Shown in pieces: positions 33,256 through 41,290 of a stretch of DNA of 64,000 bases. The stretch is from the NCBI RefSeq assembly GCF_001682855.1, contig NZ_MAQW01000001.1:578443-642442 (forward strand), written 5' to 3'. The position numbers were made by a program, and so were the translations under genes. The DNA comes from Bacillus sp. FJAT-27264 (GTDB lineage: Bacteria > Bacillota > Bacilli > Paenibacillales > Paenibacillaceae). The notes beneath the pieces were generated by a model. The model had not been told where the DNA came from. It saw nothing but the letters and a program-made list of their open reading frames with translations, and did not search any database. How positions within the stretch are numbered: position 1 is the stretch's first letter; the number at the start of each line of letters is the position of its first letter.

Positions 33256-33284
33256 AAGGAGCCCATTCAGGCTCCTTTTTGTTT
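33256..33284 (+). terminator. Terminator after the DapA-like gene
   Basis: AAGGAGCC and GGCTCCTT form an 8-bp stem around CATTCA, followed by TTTTGTTTG. Confidence 0.9.
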
Positions 33285-33515
33285 GTACCAAATCTCGACT
33301 GTACTGCTACTTATGTATAGCATAGGTAAGCTGGATCGTTATAACCGGACAAGTTGGAATGTACCAAGCAACCCCCAGCTTCAAATGTTCTCATCACAGC
33401 GGATGGCAGATTCGACAGCCCCGGCACTAACTTGGCCTTCCCCTTCGTATAGTGCAAGACAGCCACTCTGAGAACAATAGAATTTGAGTCTTGCAAAATA
33501 AAAAATCTAAATGTA

Positions 33516-33531
33516 AACTAAACGTACAGTT
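33516..33531. promoter_or_regulatory. Candidate operator ahead of the aldo-keto reductase
   Basis: AACTAAACGTACAGTT is a 16-bp imperfect palindrome centred on ACGT, 31 bp before the AKR start. It could be the binding site of the TetR-family regulator encoded two genes downstream. The rest of the gap 33285-33562 shows no recognisable gene. Confidence 0.4.
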
Positions 33532-33562
33532 CACTTAATAACTTAACAGGAGGCTTACTGAT

Positions 33563-34429
33563 ATGTCTATTCCACATACTAATGCAGCATTATCTGGCTC
33601 ATACGCTATTGGCGGCGAGCTACACGTTAACCGGCTCGGATATGGAGCCATGCAGTTAACCGGACCCGGTGTCTGGGGGGATCCGCGCGACCCGGAAGAA
33701 GCGCTGCGCGTACTCCAAAGAGCAGTAGAGCTTGGCGTTAATTTCATTGATACTGCCGATTCCTACGGCCCTTTTGTAGCCGATCATCTGATTCGCAAGG
33801 CCCTTTATCCTTATTCTAAGGATCTCGTCATCGCTACCAAAGCTGGACTGACCCGCTCTGGCCCGAACGACTGGCGCCCGGTTGGACGTCCCGAATATTT
33901 ACGGCAGCAATTGGAGCTTAGTTTGCGGCATTTCGGGCTGGATCAGATCGATCTTTTCCAACTGCACCGGATCGATCCTAAGGTTCCCCTCGCTGAGCAG
34001 ATCGGTGAGCTGGCTTTACTGCAACAGGAAGGGAAAATTCGCAAGATCGGACTAAGTGAAGTGACAGTGGAGCAGTTGCAAGAGGCTGGTAAGATTGCCA
34101 AAATCGATTCTGTCCAGAATCTGTACAATCTCATTGAACGCAAATCGGAAGCCGTACTGACCTATGCCGAAGCTAACAATATTGCCTTCATCCCTTGGTT
34201 CCCGCTGGCAACAGGAGAACTGGCCAAAGCAGGCGGACCGCTGACCGCTCTGGCTGCCAAGCATGATGCACAACCATCGCAGCTCGCACTTGCCTGGTTG
34301 CTGAAGCGTTCTCCAGTGATGCTCCCTATTCCGGGCACTTCTTCCGTCAAGCATCTTGAAGAAAACATCGCTGCGGCTGCCATCCAATTGAACGATGAAG
34401 ATTTCACCACACTATCCAACATCGTTTAA
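33563..34429 (+). CDS. Aldo/keto reductase
   Basis: 288 residues, a complete (beta/alpha)8 AKR. The catalytic tetrad is visible: Asp and Tyr in [11 protein letters not shown], Lys in LVIATKAG, His in LFQLHRID. The NADPH-binding C-terminal segment is [16 protein letters not shown]. The group resembles the bacterial AKRs that reduce small aldehydes and ketones; no precise substrate can be given. AGGAGG precedes the ATG. It starts a run with the deleted SDR gene (49 bp downstream) and a TetR regulator on the same strand, an arrangement common for electrophile-responsive reductases. Confidence 0.9.
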   Translation: MSIPHTNAALSGSYAIGGELHVNRLGYGAMQLTGPGVWGDPRDPEEALRVLQRAVELGVNFIDTADSYGPFVADHLIRKALYPYSKDLVIATKAGLTRSGPNDWRPVGRPEYLRQQLELSLRHFGLDQIDLFQLHRIDPKVPLAEQIGELALLQQEGKIRKIGLSEVTVEQLQEAGKIAKIDSVQNLYNLIERKSEAVLTYAEANNIAFIPWFPLATGELAKAGGPLTALAAKHDAQPSQLALAWLLKRSPVMLPIPGTSSVKHLEENIAAAAIQLNDEDFTTLSNIV

Positions 34430-34478
34430 TCACTTAATCGACACCTAGAAAATACACAAATTCATGGGAGAAGATCAT

Positions 34479-34802
34479 ATGAGCGTTTGGTTTATTACAG
34501 GAGCATCACGCGGCCTCGGTGCAGAAATTCTGCGTGAAGCGATCATCGAGGACTATAGTGAAACTTCCGGCAAAATGCGCAGCTATGCAGGCAAGATGAA
34601 TCATAATCAGCCCGGTGATCCGGTCAAAGCTGCGCAGGCTATATTGGAGATTGCGGGGGAACAGGAGCCTCCGCTCCGCCTTCAGCTCGGTTCAGATTGT
34701 ATTGCCCGTGTAGAGGCCAAGCTTCACGAAGTACAGAATGAACTGAATCAGTGGCGTGAGCTCGCACTCTCCACAGATTATGGAGATGTACAGGTTGGTT
34801 AA
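34479..34802 (+). pseudogene. SDR gene with a large in-frame internal deletion
   Basis: 107 codons that splice the first 20 or so residues of a classical SDR (MSVWFITGASRGLGAEILRE, with the complete TGxxxGxG motif) directly to a normal SDR C-terminus. The C-terminal part reads EDYSETSGKMRSYAGKMNHN, then QQPGDP-like PGDPVKAAQAILEIA and PLRLQLGSD. Relatives are about 270-285 residues, so roughly 170 codons are missing. The lost part includes the NAG motif and the Ser-Tyr-Lys catalytic residues. Frame is kept and GGGAGAAG precedes the ATG, so a short protein could still be made, but it cannot be an active dehydrogenase. Its end overlaps the TetR gene. Confidence 0.85.
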
Positions 34803-35400
34803 GGGCACAGATACCGTAGACAGCGCTTTGAGCAAGCGCCGTAATCCCCGCAGCCAGCGTGCCCATGATGCTGCCTTGCTGGCGGCATCCGAGCTTCTCG
34901 AAGAAGGCGGCCTTCCGGCTGCGACGGTCGATGCCATCAGCGAACGATCGGGTGTAAGCAAGGCCACGCTGTATAAACATTGGCCCAACCGCACAGCTAT
35001 TGCGGCAGAGGCCTTCGGGCAGAGAATGGCTGAAGCGATTCCCCTGCCCGACACCGGCACTGCCGTAGGCGACTTCACGGAGCAAGTCCGGCTGGTCAGC
35101 CTCTTTTATGCCAGTCACGCCGGTACGATCTTTGCCCAACTGCTTGCCGATGGCGTATTTAACCCTGAATCCGGCGCATTCTTCCGCGAATTCTTTCTTA
35201 GCGGAAGACGGGAGGCTATCAGGGAGCTGTGGGAGCGCGCGTTGGCCCGCGGAGAAGTCAAAGACAATATTGATGTGGAGACGGCAACCGATATCCTGTT
35301 CGGCCCGCTTATTTTCCGCCTGATGAGCGGACATGCTCCACTGAATGATCAAGAAGCAGCAAACATCGCTTTTGCCGCGCTTCATGGATTGATGAAATAA
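34780..35400 (+). CDS. TetR-family regulator
   Basis: About 206 residues. The N-terminal TetR helix-turn-helix is ASELLEEGGLPAATVDAISERSGVSKATLYKHW (about 30-65), followed by an alpha-helical ligand domain of the TetR_C type (AQLLADGVFNPESGAFFREFFLSGRREAI). The start is uncertain: the frame opens at 34756 (GTG) and has Met codons at 34780 and 34786, none with a good ribosome site. Coupling to the overlapping SDR remnant is likely. It probably represses the upstream reductase genes. A long hairpin follows the stop. Confidence 0.85.
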   Translation: MEMYRLVKGTDTVDSALSKRRNPRSQRAHDAALLAASELLEEGGLPAATVDAISERSGVSKATLYKHWPNRTAIAAEAFGQRMAEAIPLPDTGTAVGDFTEQVRLVSLFYASHAGTIFAQLLADGVFNPESGAFFREFFLSGRREAIRELWERALARGEVKDNIDVETATDILFGPLIFRLMSGHAPLNDQEAANIAFAALHGLMK

Positions 35401-35410
35401 CAGACCTGGA

Positions 35411-35456
35411 ACACAAACAATCTCCGGACAACCCTGTTGCCGGAGATTGTTTGTGT
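35411..35456 (+). terminator. Long hairpin after the tetR gene
   Basis: ACACAAACAATCTCCGG pairs perfectly with CCGGAGATTGTTTGTGT (17 bp) around a 12-base loop. No strong T tract follows, but the stem is exceptionally stable and sits 10 bases after the stop. The remaining gap to 35615 has no gene. Confidence 0.65.
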
Positions 35457-35615
35457 TGTGGATGAACGGGTACGTACGACGATCTTCAGGTCATGGATGA
35501 CCAGCAGAATATCTGTTTCATTCGATCAAATCTCCAGCTCCACAAAAACAGCGCTCTAAGCCAACTGACAGGAACAACGATTGTCCGCCCGTCATTAATA
35601 GAGTACAATATTCAA

Positions 35616-35630
35616 TGATAATGGTTCTCA
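35616..35630. promoter_or_regulatory. Fur box upstream of the siderophore regulator
   Basis: TGATAATGGTTCTCA matches the 7-1-7 Fur consensus TGATAATNATTATCA at 12 of 14 defined positions. It lies 30 bp before the start of an iron-type AraC regulator, in the usual place for iron repression. Confidence 0.65.
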
Positions 35631-35659
35631 TTTATGAATCAATGATCGAGGTGGAGGAA

Positions 35660-37291
35660 ATGAATTTACCCGAAGAATGTTTTTTGATGATAAAAAGAGT
35701 TGTCCAGCCCTCTCTGCCCTTCTCGTCTGATCAAATGGACGGAGTTGACCAGTCAACCCAATGTTCGCTTTTTGTTGTACTTGAGGGATTCGGCTCGATG
35801 ACACAATCAGCACCAGATCACAGTCTACTACCGCTCGGTCCGGGATCTGTATGGCTTAGAGTGCCTGTTGGGAACGAAAAATGGGTTATAGATTCACAAC
35901 AGAACCTGCGCGTCATCCAAGTTGACTTTCAGCTTCTTCTGCCCGAAGACGAGGGGACAGAGACTGAAGCGTTATATAAAGCCTTGCGGGGCAAGGAATC
36001 TGTGCTAAAGTCGCCAACTATAAATATGCAGGCTATTGAGTTCACAAACAATTTGTTAAAACAATGGAATCGACTAGCAGAATGTGATCTGTCCACGCTA
36101 AACCATCTGCTTAAAGAATATCTGGAGCTTCTCCTGAAAAAGGAACAGCAAGCTCGTGAAGGCTTGCCAAATGCCATCACCCGTACCATTCAATATATGG
36201 AGCATGCTTATCCAGCCAACATCCGCCAGCAAGACCTATCCAGAATCGCAGGCATGACGGCCTCACATTTCTCTTATGCTTTTCGCAAGCAGACCGGACT
36301 GCGGCCTATGGATTATTTATCTGACATCCGGATTCGTCATGCGAAGCAACATCTGCACTGTAATGGTTTAAATGTTAAAGAAACCGCTCAACAGGTCGGA
36401 TTCACAGATGAGTATTACTTTAGCCGCCGGTTCAAACAGCGTGTAGGCATTTCACCCGCCGCCTATGTACATATCAAAAGAAGTTCGATGAATATTATCG
36501 CTCTTAGTTATACAGGGCAATTGCTTGCCCTTGGCGTGAAGCCGCTAGGAGCTCCGCGTCAGCACCTGGCGAATCGGACGGTTGACTCCTTAAAGGCGGG
36601 CATTGCGGATATCGGTGACTTTTACCGGATTGATCTTGACGCCATAGCTGCGTTCTCCCCCGACCTCATTGTGACCGCACAGGAGCTGCCACATCTGGAA
36701 GATTATCATCTTCGCCTGAAACGAATGGCGCCGCTTGCCATCATTCCCTGGGATAATCAGGATGTGTTCGGTCACCTCCGGCAAATCGCCGGAATACTCG
36801 ACAAAGATCAGGAGGCGGAAGCCTGGATCAACCGGCACGGTGAGCATTCAGCGCTGGCCAAAGCAGAGCTTCAACCTTATATCGATTTAAGTGAGACTGT
36901 GTCGCTCCTGAGGATTGTAGACGGACACATCGGTCTTTGGGCCGGAAAGGAATTCGGTCATGTCTTGTATCAGACGCTCGGTCTGAAGCCGCCGCCTGCT
37001 GTATCCCTCTTAATGGATGGGAACAAATACTTCACTCCGCTTTCGCTTACTCTAGATAAGATCAAATCTTATGCGGGAGATCATCTTTTTGTATCGGTCG
37101 GTGATGACCCTGGCTCGCAGGCTTTTTACGGCAACCTTACAAGTCAGCCCGAATGGCAAGAACTACGTGCTGTGCAAAATAACGCTGTCTATCAGGTCTC
37201 CGATACCATCTGGAAATTCTATGAGCCACGTGCGATCTCGGCACAGCTCCAGGATGCTGTTCAGCGATTCCGCTCCCGCCGGTCTTCCTGA
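35660..37291 (+). CDS. AraC regulator fused to a siderophore-binding domain (Btr-like)
   Basis: 543 residues. The N-terminal 150 form a variable sensing region. Residues 170-270 carry the two AraC helix-turn-helix motifs (IRQQDLSRIAGMTASHFSYAFRKQTG; VKETAQQVGFTDEYYFSRRFKQRVG). Residues 280-543 form a periplasmic-binding-protein-like domain of the FecB/FhuD type (INIALSYTGQLLALGVKPLG-like opening, AAFSPDLIVTAQE). B. subtilis Btr has the same layout and activates siderophore uptake when it binds ferri-bacillibactin. GGTGGAGGAA precedes the ATG at 35660. A Fur box lies upstream and a Fur-controlled binding protein downstream, so it probably activates that gene. Confidence 0.9.
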   Translation: MNLPEECFLMIKRVVQPSLPFSSDQMDGVDQSTQCSLFVVLEGFGSMTQSAPDHSLLPLGPGSVWLRVPVGNEKWVIDSQQNLRVIQVDFQLLLPEDEGTETEALYKALRGKESVLKSPTINMQAIEFTNNLLKQWNRLAECDLSTLNHLLKEYLELLLKKEQQAREGLPNAITRTIQYMEHAYPANIRQQDLSRIAGMTASHFSYAFRKQTGLRPMDYLSDIRIRHAKQHLHCNGLNVKETAQQVGFTDEYYFSRRFKQRVGISPAAYVHIKRSSMNIIALSYTGQLLALGVKPLGAPRQHLANRTVDSLKAGIADIGDFYRIDLDAIAAFSPDLIVTAQELPHLEDYHLRLKRMAPLAIIPWDNQDVFGHLRQIAGILDKDQEAEAWINRHGEHSALAKAELQPYIDLSETVSLLRIVDGHIGLWAGKEFGHVLYQTLGLKPPPAVSLLMDGNKYFTPLSLTLDKIKSYAGDHLFVSVGDDPGSQAFYGNLTSQPEWQELRAVQNNAVYQVSDTIWKFYEPRAISAQLQDAVQRFRSRRSS

Positions 37292-37353
37292 ATTTCGGCA
37301 GATTACCGCCCAAATCGACATCCAGTCCATTCTCAATGGCAAAAGAGCCGTAT

Positions 37354-37382
37354 ATGATAATCTCTATTGAGAATGAATATCA
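37354..37382. promoter_or_regulatory. Overlapping Fur boxes ahead of the binding-protein gene
   Basis: TGAGAATGAATATCA (37368-37382) matches the 7-1-7 Fur consensus at 12 of 14 positions. TGATAATCTCTATTG just before it gives a second overlapping partial match. The block ends 24 bp before the binding-protein start. Confidence 0.65.
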
Positions 37383-37406
37383 ATCATCAAAGGAGCGGTA
37401 TACCCA

Positions 37407-38423
37407 ATGAACCGAAAGAAAATACTCGTCAGCTTGTGTGTATTTATATTAATTATGGCGTTGACGGCATGCGGACAGGGAAACAACACTAACACAGCAA
37501 CACAGCAGTCTTCTTCCCCGGCCCCAGATAACGCTCAGGCGTCAGCCACTTCTGAAGCATCTCCATCGTCCGGCAACTCAGAAGATACTGCTGCATCAGA
37601 GACAAGAACGGTCAAGGACGACCTTGGACATGAGCTGCAAATTCCCGCACATCCAAAGCATGTGCTTGCTCCATACTTGGAAGATCCGCTGACCGCCCTT
37701 GGCGTTAAGCCAGTCGCACAATGGGCCAACGGTGATATCGTTCAGGAGTATCTGCAGAATGAGCTGGCCGGGCTGCCAAAGGTAGACTTCTCAGCAGGCG
37801 GCCTGGTTCCCGAACAAGCGGCAGCCCAGCAGCCGGATCTGATTATTCTGATCTTTAAGGAGTGGGCCGATAAAGGGATGTACGAGTCCTATTCCAAAAT
37901 CGCACCGACCTATGTGTTCGAGAACGGCATGACCGATTGGCGAAAAACATTGCGCACACTCGGAGATTTGCTCGGTCAAACAGATAAAGCCGAACAGGAG
38001 ATTAAGGCTTTTGACAACAAGGTGGCTGATGCCAAGGAGAAAATCAAGGGAGCTATCGGGGATCAGGAGGTTGCTCTGCTGTGGCCGAGCGGCAAGAATC
38101 TCTTCCTGCTCAGCGCTCAGGACTACAGTGGTAAGCTGCTCTATGACGAACTGGGCATTAAGGAGCCTGCTCTCGCCCACGGACAAAGCTTCCAGGATAT
38201 TTCGCTTGAGAAGCTGCCGGAGATCGGCAAAGGTCACATTTTCCTGATCACACAATATAACGATACGGAATCAGGACAGCTGATGACCAGTGAGGTATGG
38301 AAGGGTCTTCCTGCCGTCAAGGAAGGACGGGTACATGAGATCAGTTGGAACCATTGGATGAACAATGGACTGATTGCCAACCAATTGAATTTGGAGGATA
38401 CGCTCAAGGCCCTGGTGAAATAA
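37407..38423 (+). CDS. Fe(III)-siderophore ABC transporter binding lipoprotein
   Basis: 338 residues. A lipoprotein signal ends in LTACG (Cys near residue 23), followed by a Ser/Thr/Gln/Ala-rich linker. A FecB/FhuD-type class III binding fold comes next (TVKDDLGHELQIPAHPKHVLAP ... AAAQQPDLIILIFKEW ... WNHWMNNGLIANQLNLED). It would capture an iron-siderophore at the outer membrane face. No permease or ATPase gene follows, so it must use a transporter encoded elsewhere. It is Fur-controlled and directly downstream of a Btr-like activator. A terminator follows. Confidence 0.9.
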   Translation: MNRKKILVSLCVFILIMALTACGQGNNTNTATQQSSSPAPDNAQASATSEASPSSGNSEDTAASETRTVKDDLGHELQIPAHPKHVLAPYLEDPLTALGVKPVAQWANGDIVQEYLQNELAGLPKVDFSAGGLVPEQAAAQQPDLIILIFKEWADKGMYESYSKIAPTYVFENGMTDWRKTLRTLGDLLGQTDKAEQEIKAFDNKVADAKEKIKGAIGDQEVALLWPSGKNLFLLSAQDYSGKLLYDELGIKEPALAHGQSFQDISLEKLPEIGKGHIFLITQYNDTESGQLMTSEVWKGLPAVKEGRVHEISWNHWMNNGLIANQLNLEDTLKALVK

Positions 38424-38456
38424 GTTCCTTTACGTAAAAAATGAACAGTTGACTAA

Positions 38457-38503
38457 TGCCGCTCTATTTCCCGTTTGCACTGGGGAAAGGAGCGGCGTTT
38501 TAT
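38457..38503 (+). terminator. Terminator after the binding-protein gene
   Basis: GCCGCTC and GAGCGGC with an inner TTCCC/GGGAA stem, followed by GTTTTATTT. Confidence 0.8.
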
Positions 38504-38523
38504 TTATCATAATATTCCTATCT

Positions 38524-38554
38524 TTAAAATCCTCCGACAACGATGTTGCCGGAG
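38524..38554 (-). terminator. Terminator of the ABC exporter/peptide operon
   Basis: On the minus strand CTCCGGCAAC and GTTGTCGGAG form a 10-bp stem (one G-U) around ATC, followed by GATTTTAAAG. It lies about 33 bp beyond the small-peptide stop. Confidence 0.6.
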
Positions 38555-38586
38555 CTTATTTTACCCCTGGCTTGCTTCGACCCCAC

Positions 38587-38676
38587 TCACCCTATATCGA
38601 TACCAACAAACAGCACACAAAAGACAGCTATGACGACCGCGCCCACGATCATGAGGCTCTTGTATGATTTAGGCAT
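38587..38676 (-). CDS. Candidate 29-residue single-span membrane peptide
   Basis: The ATG (38676) lies inside the last codons of the ABC permease gene, whose stop is at 38669, so translation would be coupled; GGGAGAAGAG precedes it. The product begins MPKSYKSLMIVGAVVIAVFC, a basic N-terminus followed by one hydrophobic span of about 20 residues, and ends ...VGIDIG. It could be a small transporter subunit, an immunity-type peptide or a signal peptide for the neighbouring kinase. Evidence is the tight coupling and the membrane-like composition; no family is recognised. Confidence 0.5.
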   Translation of the reverse strand: MPKSYKSLMIVGAVVIAVFCVLFVGIDIG

Positions 38677-39466
38677 GTATATCTCTTCTCCCGAACGAAA
38701 AATAGGTAATAGACATACAGATGGCGATGATCACCAATGGAATGACAAGCACTTCAACAACACTACTCATCCCTGACAGGACAACATGCTGTGAATTGAC
38801 AACGTAGACACCCGAGAATTTCATAATTTGGGTCGTCAGCGTATAGCCCGATAACTCACGCAGCAGTAAAGAGGAAGCCTCTCGGCAGTATCCGGAGAAG
38901 ATAAAATCACCAAAGATAATGAGTAAAGTAGCGACTACAGCCGAGGCTGTTCTTCTAATAAATATCCCAACCATGATGATCAGAACCGTATAAGCGGACA
39001 AGTATAGCACATTCAATCCCAGCACACGAATAACCTGAATCGCGTCTGTTTTCAACCCGGCATTGCCGATATCACTTCCCGAGATCAAGGCTGCTGCCAG
39101 ATAACACGCATAGTAAACACCAAAAAACTGAATGAGCCACACAAAGATGAAGTTTAGCGCAGAGATATATTTTCCCGTAATGTAAGCAAATCGACTCTGG
39201 CCTGAAGCAAGAATAATCTTAATGGAGCCATATTCATATCCTTCGGTCGCAAAGAAACAGACATACGTAGGAATGACAAAATAAAGAAAGAGCGATAATT
39301 GCGTTAACAGGATCAATGGCTGTGCGAGGTTGATGACCTCGAAATTATTTTTGCCGCCTAGCCAGAACGCCAGCACAACGCTTGCGATGAAGAACATCAG
39401 GGTAATGCCCCGGAACATCGTATCCTTTCTTATAAAATAAGCTTGCGCCTTCAGAAAATTCCGCAT
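38669..39466 (-). CDS. ABC-2-type exporter permease
   Basis: About 265 residues with six membrane segments (GITLMFFIASVVLAFWLGG ... VLVIPLVIIAICMSITYFSFGRRD). The layout resembles permeases of bacitracin/lantibiotic self-protection exporters. The ATG at 39466 follows GGAGG and overlaps the ATPase stop region, giving coupling. It works with the ATPase upstream. It is divergent from an AgrA/AgrC-like pair, suggesting that the exporter is controlled by that system. Confidence 0.82.
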   Translation of the reverse strand: MRNFLKAQAYFIRKDTMFRGITLMFFIASVVLAFWLGGKNNFEVINLAQPLILLTQLSLFLYFVIPTYVCFFATEGYEYGSIKIILASGQSRFAYITGKYISALNFIFVWLIQFFGVYYACYLAAALISGSDIGNAGLKTDAIQVIRVLGLNVLYLSAYTVLIIMVGIFIRRTASAVVATLLIIFGDFIFSGYCREASSLLLRELSGYTLTTQIMKFSGVYVVNSQHVVLSGMSSVVEVLVIPLVIIAICMSITYFSFGRRDIHA

Positions 39467-39470
39467 CGTC

Positions 39471-40382
39471 TTATCCTCCAATCAGATCCATGTAATAATG
39501 CTCAAGACTCGCAGCAGACAATTGGATTCCCTCAATGGGCATCCCTTGCTCTATGAATACCGTCATGAGCTGCTCCAGATCCGCCGCAGACTTGGGAACC
39601 CGGATTTCGTTAGCACCCGACCGTATGAATGAATGGATATTCAGCTCATTTTCCAGCACATGTATTGCAGCGTCTGCCTCTGAAGTTTGGATACATATCT
39701 CTGTCTTCGCCGATTGCAAAAGCTCCTCAGCCAAGACCTCCTTAATTAGCCTGCCTTTATGTATAAAACCGAATTTGGTAGCGACCAGCTGCAGTTCGCT
39801 TAGAATGTGACTGGAGATGAGGATCGTTACGCCTTGCTCCTGAACCAGCCTCGTCAATAGGTGTCTCATCTCAACGATTCCTACGGGGTCAAGTCCATTC
39901 ATAGGCTCGTCCAGCACCAGAAATTTCGGTGAATGTAGCAACGCGACAGCCAGCCCCAGCCGCTGCTTCATTCCCAGTGAGTAATCAGAGGTGTTCTTCT
40001 TACGAGTGTCAGTCAGCCCGACCAGCCCCAACACCTCTTCAATTCTATGAGCATCCGATATTCCATGAATCCTGCTATAGAAGCTCAAGTTCTCTTCATC
40101 ATTCATATGTGGATAAAGAGCCGAGTGCTCGATCAGAACTCCTATTTGTTTTCGGGCCTGCGCCAGCTCCCTCCCTTTACCTCGCCCCATCAGCGTGATA
40201 GAACCCTTTGTCGGATGGATTAATCCGCTGATCACTTTCATCAGAGTGGTTTTACCGGCCCCATTCTCACCAACAAGACCATAAATATCACCCTCTGCAA
40301 TCACCATGTTGATATTCTCGAGTACCGCCGCATCCCCATAATGCTTGCTTAATCCTTCCGCTTGAAAGATAGTAGTATTCAT
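39471..40382 (-). CDS. ABC exporter ATPase (BcrA-like)
   Basis: 303 residues. Walker A is GENGAGKTT (about 36-44), the signature is YSLGMKQRL, Walker B is FLVLDEPMNGLDP, and the H-loop is ISSHILSEL. The C-terminal 80-residue extension is typical of the BcrA/NukF-like group that powers export of, or resistance to, lantibiotics and bacitracin. AGGAGCGAAGGA precedes the ATG. First gene of a three-gene minus-strand set (ATPase, permease, small peptide). Substrate unknown. Confidence 0.88.
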   Translation of the reverse strand: MNTTIFQAEGLSKHYGDAAVLENINMVIAEGDIYGLVGENGAGKTTLMKVISGLIHPTKGSITLMGRGKGRELAQARKQIGVLIEHSALYPHMNDEENLSFYSRIHGISDAHRIEEVLGLVGLTDTRKKNTSDYSLGMKQRLGLAVALLHSPKFLVLDEPMNGLDPVGIVEMRHLLTRLVQEQGVTILISSHILSELQLVATKFGFIHKGRLIKEVLAEELLQSAKTEICIQTSEADAAIHVLENELNIHSFIRSGANEIRVPKSAADLEQLMTVFIEQGMPIEGIQLSAASLEHYYMDLIGG

Positions 40383-40460
40383 TCCTTCGCTCCTCTGTGG
40401 TTTGGTCTGCTGCGTATGGATATGAATCTACCATATTTAGGGTGCTGTCCAGTGTCAGAC

Positions 40461-40486
40461 GTAACAAATAGGAGAGTTATTGTAAC
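40461..40486. promoter_or_regulatory. Inverted repeat between exporter and LytTR regulator
   Basis: GTAACAA and TTGTAAC (7-bp perfect arms, 12-bp spacer) lie in the 170-bp gap between the divergent ATPase and response-regulator genes. The position suits a binding site for the LytTR regulator or another controller; the motif itself is not diagnostic. Confidence 0.4.
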
Positions 40487-40552
40487 TTCTGCCGTTGCCC
40501 GGCCTCCTAAATAATGTATGATTAACGTATACAGCCAAAGGGGAAGAATCGC

Positions 40553-41290
40553 ATGATACATATCGCCATCTGTGATGATGACAAACCAACAACGGAACAG
40601 CTGGAGGACATGATCCTTAATAGTCCCATATATCGAACCGAAAAGCTCGATGTCTCCATCTTCTATTCAGGTGAAAGCTTCACGAGAGCCATTCAACACA
40701 GCTGTCACTTTGATCTTGTATTTATGGATATCGAAATGGAAGGGATTAGCGGAGTTACTGCTGGGCATATTTTGCGGGCAGATTGTGATAACGACAGGGT
40801 GCAGCTTGTTTATGTCTCCAGCCACGAAGAGTACCATGTGCAGTTGTTTGATGTACAGCCCTCTGGCTTTCTCAAGAAGCCCTTGCACCGGGCGTCCTTC
40901 GAACAGAAGCTGATCTCCCTTGTTCAGCACATCAAGCGCAAACGCCAGCGAAGTAAGCCAAGATTGCTGCCTATTAACCAAAAAGGGAGTGAAACGCTCG
41001 TTCCGATCCGTAATATTATGTATCTGGCCAGCGATCGCCGCAAAGTCATTCTGCGAACCACCGACGAACAATTGGAATACTACAGTACGCTATCCGTAGA
41101 AGAAAATAAGCTTCCCTCCGAACAGTTCGTTCGCATACACCAGTCGTATCTTGTGAATTTCTTTTATGTAAAGCAAATCTTAGCCAGAAGAATGATCTTA
41201 ACCAGCGGTGAAGAATTACCCATTAGCGAAAAACAAGCTGCCGCAGTAAAAAAGAGCTATTTGAAGTTCAGGGGGAGTCTGATTGAATAG
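40553..41290 (+). CDS. LytTR response regulator (AgrA-like)
   Basis: 245 residues. The receiver domain has the acidic pair ICDDD, phospho-acceptor Asp in DLVFMDIEM, and Lys in GFLKKPL. A LytTR DNA-binding domain follows (about 145-240: LVPIRNIMYLASDRRKVILRTTDE ... FVRIHQSYLVNF). Such regulators serve peptide-sensing systems (Agr, Com, Bln). The ATG follows GGGGAAG by 8 bases. It overlaps the kinase gene by 8 bases. The divergent ABC exporter is a likely target. Confidence 0.92.
   Translation: MIHIAICDDDKPTTEQLEDMILNSPIYRTEKLDVSIFYSGESFTRAIQHSCHFDLVFMDIEMEGISGVTAGHILRADCDNDRVQLVYVSSHEEYHVQLFDVQPSGFLKKPLHRASFEQKLISLVQHIKRKRQRSKPRLLPINQKGSETLVPIRNIMYLASDRRKVILRTTDEQLEYYSTLSVEENKLPSEQFVRIHQSYLVNFFYVKQILARRMILTSGEELPISEKQAAAVKKSYLKFRGSLIE

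Noticed and set aside
33311..33496. Minus-strand 61-codon ORF in the gap before the aldo-keto reductase
   Set aside because: No good ribosome site and no family recognised. Possibly the remnant of a gene, but the evidence is too thin.
34639..35385. Minus-strand open frame of 248 codons across the SDR remnant and tetR
   Set aside because: It mirrors the plus-strand coding sequence, shows no recognisable motif and crosses two real genes.
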